The position numbers and the translations under genes were made by a program. A stretch of DNA of 6,786 bases from Bacteroidota bacterium (GTDB taxonomy: Bacteria; Bacteroidota; Ignavibacteria; Ignavibacteriales; Ignavibacteriaceae): assembly GCA_021793635.1 (NCBI GenBank), contig JAJYSI010000186.1, forward strand, positions 1-6,786. The letters are read 5' to 3'. A model generated the notes under the pieces. That model worked only from the letters and a program-made list of their open reading frames with translations. It did not search any database and was not told where the DNA came from. Shown in pieces: positions 1 through 6,786 of this stretch (position 1 is its first letter; every line of letters starts with the position of its first letter).

Positions 1-25
1 TTATTTGTTCTATAACTTTGTGCAT
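1..25 (-). CDS. Possible first codons of a downstream gene leaving the window
   Basis: On the minus strand an ATG at 25-23 opens a frame of eight codons (MHKVIEQI) that runs off the left edge without a stop. It is preceded by AGGAAA at 33-28, a passable Shine-Dalgarno-like match a few bases upstream of the ATG, and better than the site before the helicase gene. If real, it would be the next gene in the same direction, about 120 bases after the helicase stop. Eight codons cannot show a product, and a chance ATG in AT-rich DNA is quite possible. Confidence 0.25.
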
Positions 26-146
26 AATTTCCTAATTTTTCAAATTTTAATTTTTACTTTTATAACAACATCAGCAATTTAAAATAAACAAGGAAAAGTT
101 AAAACAGTAATACTTAAGAAAAAAATTTTAAATGATATTTCTTGAC
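26..146. other. AT-rich intergenic spacer downstream of the helicase-nuclease gene
   Basis: This stretch is extremely A+T-rich and has no ORF of note on either strand. I looked for a terminator after the helicase stop. The best candidate pairs AAGAAA with TTTCTT around 114-144, giving only about six mostly A-U pairs with a long loop and no G+C stem, so I do not call it. Reading right to left, TTG- and TATAAT-like strings occur, but the spacing is poor and the base bias makes chance matches likely. No promoter is called. Confidence 0.6.
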
Positions 147-3100
147 TCAGCCGACTATGCAGAATCCATGATTATTTGAAAATGAGCACTTGCTGCAATG
201 TTTTAAGTTTTTCGGAAAATATTTCCTGCGGACATCAAGTACCATCTTTTCTAATTCTGTTTTAATCGACAAGATATCTTTGGCATCCAATACTTTTTGA
301 AATGATTTTTCAGGCTGTGTAATAAAGATTAATCTTATTTCGAATTTATTGAAGCTGCCCTTAAGCTTACTTACAAGCATCGCATAAAATTCCAACTGCG
401 GTAAATAAGAATTTATTTTTTCCTCGATATTGCTTTCATTTATCTCATCAGTCTTATAATCTACAATTACAGCTCTATCACATTCAAGTATCAGTTTGTC
501 AATTATGCCGTAAAGAAAATAATCATTCTCCTTGGAATAAATTTCAAATTCATTTTTATAATCGGAATATTTATTTAGTTCTAAGTAATTTGACGATGAA
601 TAGAATATGGAGAGATCCTTTACAATTTCTCTTTTCAATGATCGAAGAACATCTTCCCTCTTTTCGGAGAATTCCAGTTCTGATTTTAGAAGCTCTTCAG
701 TAAGGCTTTCTGCCTTATCAAGCGGAGATTCGAGCTGAAGTATTTTATGGATTATTCTCCCTTTTACATCTGAGAATTCTTTTTTCTTTTCTTCGGCAGC
801 GTCTTCGCGAAGGACCGCTAAATTTTTATCCTCACTTTCATTAAACTCATATTTTACACTGCCTCTTCTCTCAGCCAGCCATTTTTTGTAACTTCGATAA
901 AGAGGCGAAAACCCGGCATCATAAGTCAGATAATATTTCAATGGACACTGTTTGTAAACCGAGAGCTTCGTCGCCGAAACGATTTCGCCTTTCTGAACAT
1001 CCTCAATTTCAGCAATATTTATTTTTTTAATAGAATGTTCCGGCTTAATCTTTTCCTTATTTACGTCAACAAGTTCAATCTCATTTAAAATTGGGATATC
1101 CAGATTAATTTTCTTTGTCTTATACTCAAAGTTTTCATTTTTAATTTCCAGAATTTTTAAATCTGCCGTGGTTGAAAATGAAGCAGAATCAAGATCCAAC
1201 TCCAGCCCGTTCTGAATTAAGCTCATAAACGATTCTTCATTGTACTTATTATTTTTTTTCTTGGCTGCAGATATAAATAAATAATCTTTGGCTCGAGTTA
1301 TTCCTACATAGAGAAGACGCTTAATTTCTGCTGTTTGTTTTTTAGAAGTTATCCAGTCGTTGATTTTGATGATTGGAGCAGACTCAGGCTTGGCAGAAAA
1401 ATTATTTTCAAGAGGAACTTTTGCAAGCAGACCAAAATTTTTACTTACTACTACAGACCTTGACTTCACAATATTTGTGTTGTGTCTGTCATCGCATTTA
1501 TAAAGAAATACAGCAGGATATTCCAATCCCTTTGACTGATGCAGTGTCATTATTACTACGGCGTTTGACTCTTCAGCAACTGCCGCCTGAGACTCGTCTC
1601 CAGCCTCTTCAATTGAATCTCTCAGAAAAACTACATAGTCATATAAAGTTTTAAAACCCTGGGAGAATAAATTGATTGTAAGCTTCACAAGCTTTTCAAT
1701 ATTGGCAAGATCCTGAGCTCCGCCGGGCTTTGATGCAATTACAGACAAGAAAGCAGATTCATCCAAAATCTTTCTTAAAAGCCGAACCACTCCGGAATTT
1801 TTTGCAAGTTTCAAATTCTCGCTCAAAGTTTCTACTGCCTGATTAAGCCCAGATAAAAAATTTTTATAATTACAAAGCTTTGCCCAAAAGCTGTAGCCCG
1901 GCTGCAAGGATATTTCGTAAATAACTGAGTCGGAAAGAGAAAAGAATGGAGATCTTAAAATTCCAACCAGCGGAGCATCGTTCTTCTCATCGGCAAGGAA
2001 TGAAAAATAATTATAAATATCATAGATTGCCTGACGGCGGTAAAAATCTTTTCCTCCAAGGATGATGAACGGAATTTCATATACAGTAAATATTTTTTCC
2101 AATTCCGCAAAGTATTTTCTTTTGCGGCAGAGGACTGCAATATCTTTCCATGAAATTTTCTTTTCCGGATTTTCTTGATAAATTAATTTTAAAATCCTTC
2201 GGGCAGTTAATTCTGCTTCTTGATTATCAGTTTCCGATGAATCTTCATCTTCTGTGTTTTCATTTTCTTCCGAAAGGAGAATCTCAATTTTACCCGGCGA
2301 ATCGTCCTGCCTTGCGCAAACAAGATCGGAATGGACAACTTCGTTGAATAAAATTTCCGGCTTATCAAATAAGTTTCTGAAAAGAAGATTTGTAAACAGA
2401 CATATTGCCGGAGCCATCCTGAAGCTGTCCGGAAGCGTTAGCAGCGATTCTTTACCCGAGATTGATTCGATATTCTTCTTCGTCAAGTCAAACACTTCCA
2501 GCTCGGCGTCGCGGAACATATAAATACTTTGTTTCTCATCCCCCACCACAAATAAATTCCCCTTTTTCAGTTCATCGAGTATCGGCAGAAAAATATTGTA
2601 CTGGATTTCATTCGTATCCTGGTATTCATCAATCATAATATACTTATACTTTTCAGAAATAGACTGCCTGACTTTTACAAGCTCCAGAATCTTTTTTGTG
2701 TAAAGAAGTATGTCTTCATAATCCAGAAATCCCTGCTCGGATTTTTTCTTAGAATAATTTCCTAAAGCAAGATTTAAATAGAAAATTATTTTCTTGCCGA
2801 AACGCGCCAGTTCGAGTTCGATTTTAGCGGCATCTTCGCTTAAGCTTATTGCTTTAAAATCCTTGAAGAACGAATTGATCAATAAAATTTCACTCTCAAA
2901 TTCATCTTTTATTTTTGATGAATATCCTTGAGTGCGGACAATACCATCTTTTAAAATTATTTGTTCTTCTATTTTCTTCAATGGAGTAATAAGCTCAAGA
3001 ATTTTTGTCGAAGTAGAAAGCTTTTCAATGCTTGCCCGGACTTCAATTGCTCTTTGATTATCCTTATTAGAAGATAATACAGCCTCATTAACTTCCTTCA

Positions 3101-3773
3101 GCGCTTTTCTAAGTAAAGGAATTTGATTTGCAAAAATCCTTTCTATAAAATCTTGAAAAGTGTTACTGAAGAAAGCGGCAATTTCTTCTTCGGTCTTCTG
3201 ATAAATCCGTTCCGCAATGCCGAGTACATTCTTCCTTTCTTTTATAAGTGAAATAACTTCCCTCGCAAAAAGATTTTTCGACGCAAATAATCTTATAAGA
3301 TATTTCAGATCTTCCGAATTATTGTCATCTTTGATTGCCGACTTTATCATTTCTTCCACAGAAAGCTCGATAAGCTCGCTTGATGTCCGTTCATCTATCG
3401 CAGTAAAATTAGCATCAAGTCCGGCTTCAACCGGATGCTCACGTAATATATCAATACAAAATGAATGGATAGTTGAAATGTTGGCAGAGACCAATTGGCT
3501 CCGGATGTTTTCCAATTTTCTCTTTTCTTTTGAATCTGCTGCGGCGGAAATCTTTTCATCAATCTGTTTTGCTATTTTGCTGTAAAGTTCTCCGGCGGCT
3601 TTATCGGTAAATGTTATCGCAGCAATGTTTCGAAGAGAAATATCTTCTTCGGTGACAATTTTCAAATACCTTGTTGCCAGTACAAATGTTTTACCGGAGC
3701 CTGCATTGGCAGTTAAAGAAATATGTTTTTTATATTCCAGTGCTTTAGCCTGGTGAGCAGTTAGAGTCGCCAT
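147..3773 (-). CDS. addA: AddA-type UvrD/RecB-family helicase-nuclease with Fe-S nuclease domain
   Basis: This is a cytoplasmic ATP-dependent DNA helicase fused to a nuclease, of the kind that processes double-strand ends for recombination and degrades linear DNA. It is intact at 1208 residues, close to the usual AddA length. Superfamily 1A motifs appear in order: Q motif (Q8), Walker A (22-29, K28), motif Ia (51-63), TIHSFC (101-106), Walker B DEYQDT (382-387), motif III GDEKQSIYMFR (411-421), motif IV (447-452), motif V (743-751) and motif VI (819-829). An acidic low-complexity loop lies at about 501-520. The C-terminal PD-(D/E)XK domain has H1009, D1092, the D1105-Y-K1107 motif and Q1126xxxY1130, so it should cut DNA. 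C943, C1193, C1196 and C1205 match the layout of a 4Fe-4S staple, which in classical AddAB sits in AddB. ATG at 3773-3771 is the natural start because the Q motif follows at once. The gene lies 7 bases after the kinase. The symbol is by family resemblance; AdnA/AdnB-like or another RecB-like subtype is possible, and no AddB partner is in view. Confidence 0.93.
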   Translation of the reverse strand: MATLTAHQAKALEYKKHISLTANAGSGKTFVLATRYLKIVTEEDISLRNIAAITFTDKAAGELYSKIAKQIDEKISAAADSKEKRKLENIRSQLVSANISTIHSFCIDILREHPVEAGLDANFTAIDERTSSELIELSVEEMIKSAIKDDNNSEDLKYLIRLFASKNLFAREVISLIKERKNVLGIAERIYQKTEEEIAAFFSNTFQDFIERIFANQIPLLRKALKEVNEAVLSSNKDNQRAIEVRASIEKLSTSTKILELITPLKKIEEQIILKDGIVRTQGYSSKIKDEFESEILLINSFFKDFKAISLSEDAAKIELELARFGKKIIFYLNLALGNYSKKKSEQGFLDYEDILLYTKKILELVKVRQSISEKYKYIMIDEYQDTNEIQYNIFLPILDELKKGNLFVVGDEKQSIYMFRDAELEVFDLTKKNIESISGKESLLTLPDSFRMAPAICLFTNLLFRNLFDKPEILFNEVVHSDLVCARQDDSPGKIEILLSEENENTEDEDSSETDNQEAELTARRILKLIYQENPEKKISWKDIAVLCRKRKYFAELEKIFTVYEIPFIILGGKDFYRRQAIYDIYNYFSFLADEKNDAPLVGILRSPFFSLSDSVIYEISLQPGYSFWAKLCNYKNFLSGLNQAVETLSENLKLAKNSGVVRLLRKILDESAFLSVIASKPGGAQDLANIEKLVKLTINLFSQGFKTLYDYVVFLRDSIEEAGDESQAAVAEESNAVVIMTLHQSKGLEYPAVFLYKCDDRHNTNIVKSRSVVVSKNFGLLAKVPLENNFSAKPESAPIIKINDWITSKKQTAEIKRLLYVGITRAKDYLFISAAKKKNNKYNEESFMSLIQNGLELDLDSASFSTTADLKILEIKNENFEYKTKKINLDIPILNEIELVDVNKEKIKPEHSIKKINIAEIEDVQKGEIVSATKLSVYKQCPLKYYLTYDAGFSPLYRSYKKWLAERRGSVKYEFNESEDKNLAVLREDAAEEKKKEFSDVKGRIIHKILQLESPLDKAESLTEELLKSELEFSEKREDVLRSLKREIVKDLSIFYSSSNYLELNKYSDYKNEFEIYSKENDYFLYGIIDKLILECDRAVIVDYKTDEINESNIEEKINSYLPQLEFYAMLVSKLKGSFNKFEIRLIFITQPEKSFQKVLDAKDILSIKTELEKMVLDVRRKYFPKNLKHCSKCSFSNNHGFCIVG

Positions 3774-3800
3774 TCAATATTCATTCTTTACTGTTACACT
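3774..3800 (-). promoter_or_regulatory. Kinase/helicase gene junction with weak ribosome binding site
   Basis: Seven bases separate the kinase stop TGA (3783-3781) from the helicase ATG (3773-3771). Just upstream of the ATG there is only a weak purine run (AAAGAA) inside the last kinase codons, and no GGAGG-like site. There is no room for a separate promoter or a terminator in the gap. The simplest reading is one transcript, with the helicase translated by re-initiation after the kinase stop or by an SD-independent mechanism, which is common in Bacteroidota-like bacteria. Co-transcription is inferred from spacing only. A promoter inside the kinase gene cannot be excluded. Confidence 0.5.
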
Positions 3801-6786
3801 GTGGAACTTTAATTCTAAAGGAAGTTCCTTTGACTTCACTATCTTCAAGGCTTATACTTCCGTTAATTCCTTCGACAAACCTTTTCGCAAGAGTTAAGCC
3901 GAGTCCCATTCCTTTCGGCTTTGTTGTAAAATTTGAATCGAAGATTTTATCTTTTATTTCTTGAGGAATGCCGCTGCCGTTATCTGAGACAGTTAAGATA
4001 AAGCTGTTGTCCTCGCGAACCAATTTCAGTTCAATTGAATCTGCGCCTGCTTGAATCGAATTGCGGATGAGATTAATCAGCATTCGCCTAAATTGGTTTT
4101 TATCGGCTTCAACGTAAGCTTCATCAAAGTGCGTGCTCAATTCAATTTTAATTTTTTCATGAGCGAAAAGATTAACAGAGTCCCGTATAACCGGAAGCAG
4201 ATCGATCTTTTCTATTTTGAAATTCGGCATTCTTGCAAATCTTGAAAACTCTGAAGCGATCAAGCTTAAATTTTCTATCTGGCTTAAAATTGTTGAAGAT
4301 ACTTTTTCAAAAATAGAATCAAAATTTTTGCTCTTGTCTTTGTAAGAAACAATTAGCTGCTGCACTGCAAGCTTCATCGGCGTTAATGGATTTTTTATTT
4401 CGTGCGCGACTTGCTTTGCCATTTCCTTCCATGCATTCTCACGCTCAAGCTCTGCAAGCTCAATCTGATTTTTTTGAAGTTCATGAGTCATTGAGTTGAA
4501 ACTGGAGAATAATTCTTTTAAATCACCTTTCACATTATCATCAAGCTCAACATTTAAATCTCCATTGGCAACCGAAGCAGTAGCTTTTGTAAGCCGCCTG
4601 ATTGGTGAGGAAATTCTATTAGCTAAAAATGCGCTGAACAGAATCATTATGATTGTAGCAAAAGTATAAATACCAAAAATGAAAACGTCAATATCGGTAA
4701 CAGAATATGACAACCTCACCTTGTTAAAAGCATCATTCACAGAAATAATCAAAGGTATTCCGTCAATGGTTACTTTTTTATAATAAGAATCAAAATCAAA
4801 GTTGTCGATTTTTTCACGGGTAAAGTATTCCCTGTAACTTAAATAGCTAAGCTGGTAGTAAGCTTCCGGATTAAGTTTATCGGTAAACAATCCTGCTTTA
4901 TAATATTGATCTCTTGAATTATAAATCTGCGTGCTTCCTTCATAAACCGCGAACGAAACGCCAAGGTCCTGCCCGGCATTGTTAAAGGCTTCAATGTAAT
5001 CATGAGATGGAATTTCTGCCAATTCTTCTTTTATAATATTCTCTACATAGTCCAGCCTTTCTCCTAATTCAGTTTCAATAGCCGTCTGAGTTCTTTGCTG
5101 AACAGTTTGCCTATTATAAATTGCCAGCACAACTACAGGGATCAAGGAGATAACAATAAATGCAGTAAGCAGTTGAGCGCGAAAACTAAATTTCAAATCT
5201 CTTATCTTGAAGGCTAACAGAACAAGAAATAAGATTATTATAAAAATACTGTGGATTAAAAATATTTTGAAGAAGTTAAATAAGTCCCATGATAACCTTT
5301 TCTCACGGGTCAATACCGCAGTTATATTTTGAGTGCCGCCGGAATTTTTCCTCAACAAGTAGGTATAAAAATTCTCATTGCTCAATGGTAAGATAAGCCA
5401 GGCTTCATTGTCCTGATTAAATTGAGCATTAAGAATCGGCTTAATTTGATCGCGTGAAGGATAAATATCTCCGTAAACATGAGTAAGCTTTGAATCTGCA
5501 AATTCAAATATCTTCAATCGCCTAACGTCAATTACCGGATTTATAATATTCTTTTTAGATTCAAGAAAATCCGGAATTGCTGTTGTGCCGATATCCTGAA
5601 TATCAAAACCGATGGAAGCGGTAATGTATCCGAGTGTAAACCCTCTATCTGTTATTTCAGTAACGCCTGTGAAAATTTTTTTTGTTGAGTCCTGTGGGTC
5701 GACTGTTTCAATTATTTCCGGTGCGGTTCCGGTGTAATTAGAAAGTTCTTTCTGCATTATCTTACCCGGATCAATCCCGGAATCAAATCCGCCGATATAA
5801 TTTCTGTCTTTATCCCAAATGCTGAGGGACGAATTCAAAGATTCTCTTTGAAGCGCACTGTTTGCCCACAGCTTAAATGCTTCCGCATAATAATTTGTAT
5901 TTCGGTTATAGTAACCGGAAATTACATCATCATCATGAGTAACATCCTGAAGCGTTTCACTTAATAAAAAATGAAGAAGATCATTGTTAGGTCTGTTTAT
6001 TTCATAAGCAGTTGTTCTAAGCGAGGCAATTTCAAGATTAAGATTGAAATAGTTCAACAGAGTAATCGAAATGACAGATGCTGCAAGAGTGATGTAGACA
6101 AAATGATAAACATTCTTTTGCTTTTGCCGGTAAATAATTACCGCAATCCAGAAAATCAGAAAGATAAAAATGAACATCATGACCGGCGTAATAAGCGGTT
6201 CAGTCTGATATTTAATGAATAGGAATCCTAGCACCTGATAAACGATGAACAAAGCGGTAAAAATATAATTCATTTTCCTGCCGTCTTCTTTATGAAGAAA
6301 GGAAGCAAGCAGAAGAACATAAGCCAGCAGAAGCAGCAGTATTGCCGTTCCCATCATCAGAAGGTTTAAATTCATCGCCATCGACGGAAGATTTGGAATT
6401 AGATTCGGCTCCTTAAAATATCGAAGTGTTGAATCAAAGATTACGCTTTTAACCGATGCGCAGAATCCTCTGATGGAAACAAGAAAAAGCAAAGTTAAAG
6501 GAATAAAGAAGACAGCGAACAAAATTGTTCTTTTGGGTTTCCGAACCGCATCCGAATGAATGTAATCAATCAGGTAAATAAATCCCTTAATACAAATAAT
6601 AAGTGCAAACAGCGCAGTAATAAAAAACTCGATTGGAGATTTTACAATCCCGTTTCCGAAAGCGGAGGAATAATAAGCTGGATTAACCAGCGGTCCATGC
6701 AAAATGTTTGAAGGAAAATCAACATAATAAAGAAGAAGTCTGAATACAAAAAAATAAAAAGAAAAGATTAGGATCTTTGTTGTCCT
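3781..6786 (-). CDS. Membrane sensor histidine kinase, NtrY-like core (5' end outside window)
   Basis: This is a sensor kinase that would autophosphorylate on histidine and pass phosphate to a response regulator not seen here. Numbering counts the codon at 6786-6784 as residue 1; 1001 residues are visible and the stop is TGA at 3783-3781. Hydrophobic segments lie near 3-22, 54-75, 86-106, 138-164, 174-193, 196-219 and 226-248. An extracytoplasmic region of about 255 residues follows, then segments near 505-526 and 537-557, a second extracytoplasmic region (559-696), a final segment (699-722) and a HAMP linker (about 718-770). The HisKA H-box is VAHEIKNPLTP with H795, E796 and N799. The HATPase domain has the N-box (N905, N909), DNGSGIP (935-941) and GMGLGL (959-964). 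The H-box wording is typical of NtrY relatives, but no PAS domain fits between HAMP and HisKA. All catalytic residues are present, so the kinase should be active. The frame stays open to the right edge, so a TTG at 6702-6700 is unlikely to be the start. The ligand and the partner regulator cannot be told from the sequence. Confidence 0.93.
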   Translation of the reverse strand, partial: RTTKILIFSFYFFVFRLLLYYVDFPSNILHGPLVNPAYYSSAFGNGIVKSPIEFFITALFALIICIKGFIYLIDYIHSDAVRKPKRTILFAVFFIPLTLLFLVSIRGFCASVKSVIFDSTLRYFKEPNLIPNLPSMAMNLNLLMMGTAILLLLLAYVLLLASFLHKEDGRKMNYIFTALFIVYQVLGFLFIKYQTEPLITPVMMFIFIFLIFWIAVIIYRQKQKNVYHFVYITLAASVISITLLNYFNLNLEIASLRTTAYEINRPNNDLLHFLLSETLQDVTHDDDVISGYYNRNTNYYAEAFKLWANSALQRESLNSSLSIWDKDRNYIGGFDSGIDPGKIMQKELSNYTGTAPEIIETVDPQDSTKKIFTGVTEITDRGFTLGYITASIGFDIQDIGTTAIPDFLESKKNIINPVIDVRRLKIFEFADSKLTHVYGDIYPSRDQIKPILNAQFNQDNEAWLILPLSNENFYTYLLRKNSGGTQNITAVLTREKRLSWDLFNFFKIFLIHSIFIIILFLVLLAFKIRDLKFSFRAQLLTAFIVISLIPVVVLAIYNRQTVQQRTQTAIETELGERLDYVENIIKEELAEIPSHDYIEAFNNAGQDLGVSFAVYEGSTQIYNSRDQYYKAGLFTDKLNPEAYYQLSYLSYREYFTREKIDNFDFDSYYKKVTIDGIPLIISVNDAFNKVRLSYSVTDIDVFIFGIYTFATIIMILFSAFLANRISSPIRRLTKATASVANGDLNVELDDNVKGDLKELFSSFNSMTHELQKNQIELAELERENAWKEMAKQVAHEIKNPLTPMKLAVQQLIVSYKDKSKNFDSIFEKVSSTILSQIENLSLIASEFSRFARMPNFKIEKIDLLPVIRDSVNLFAHEKIKIELSTHFDEAYVEADKNQFRRMLINLIRNSIQAGADSIELKLVREDNSFILTVSDNGSGIPQEIKDKIFDSNFTTKPKGMGLGLTLAKRFVEGINGSISLEDSEVKGTSFRIKVPQCNSKE

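Noticed and set aside
114..146. AAGAAA/TTTCTT inverted repeat after the helicase stop as a terminator
   Set aside because: Only about six mostly A-U pairs around a long loop, with no G+C-rich stem; such repeats occur by chance in DNA this A+T-rich.
2220..2280. TCTTC/TTTTC-rich stretch that looks like a simple repeat
   Set aside because: It encodes the acidic low-complexity loop (about residues 501-520) of the helicase, in a region that is variable in the family. It is not a clean tandem repeat.
1373..2523. Several overlapping plus-strand frames (1373-1654, 2150-2347, 2254-2523) and a minus-strand one at 1955-2140
   Set aside because: All fall inside the helicase gene, whose own frame encodes uninterrupted motifs there. 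Their translations are low in recognisable features and look like shadows.
3217..3585. 122-codon open frame on the plus strand
   Set aside because: It lies wholly antisense to the conserved N-terminal part of the helicase gene, shows no recognisable domain, and its length is expected from a long, well-conserved gene on the other strand.
3761..3784. An ATG overlapping the kinase stop (ATGA) that could start a gene
   Set aside because: It opens a frame of only seven codons before a stop and is not in the helicase frame. The ATG at 3773-3771 is directly followed by the Q motif and is the real start.
4051..6222. Plus-strand frames at 4051-4245 and 5971-6222 opposite the kinase gene
   Set aside because: They are antisense to the kinase catalytic domain and to its membrane region, have no domain signature, and are short.

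Overview
The window comes from an AT-rich bacterial genome, about one third G+C by eye. It holds two long genes, both on the minus strand and so read from right to left, and almost nothing else. The low G+C, the absence of a strong Shine-Dalgarno site before the second gene, and a very large multi-membrane-segment kinase with an NtrY-like core suggest the Bacteroidota/Ignavibacteriota/Chlorobiota (FCB) group. This is inference from style, because no taxonomic marker is present.

Layout from upstream to downstream on the minus strand. (1) 6786 to 3781 is a membrane-bound sensor histidine kinase. Its reading frame is still open at the right edge, so its true start lies outside the window. The visible part has about seven N-terminal membrane segments, a large extracytoplasmic region, two more membrane segments, a second smaller extracytoplasmic region, a last membrane segment, a HAMP linker and a complete HisKA/HATPase core. 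(2) Seven bases later, 3773 to 147 is an intact 1208-residue UvrD/RecB-family helicase-nuclease of the AddA type. It has every helicase motif, a complete PD-(D/E)XK nuclease motif set and four cysteines placed as in an iron-sulfur nuclease domain. (3) 146 to 1 is a very AT-rich spacer. At its far end is a possible start codon for another minus-strand gene that leaves the window at once.

The 7-base gap makes co-transcription of kinase and helicase-nuclease likely. Nothing in the sequence shows that they work together: one senses signals at the membrane, and the other would process broken DNA ends in the cytoplasm. No AddB-type partner and no response regulator is visible. Both would have to lie outside the window.

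I see no RNA gene, CRISPR array, insertion sequence, attachment site or convincing terminator. I find no clear sign of an undescribed system. The points most worth a second look are the incomplete kinase start, the unusual sensor architecture, and the iron-sulfur cysteines in an AddA-type subunit.
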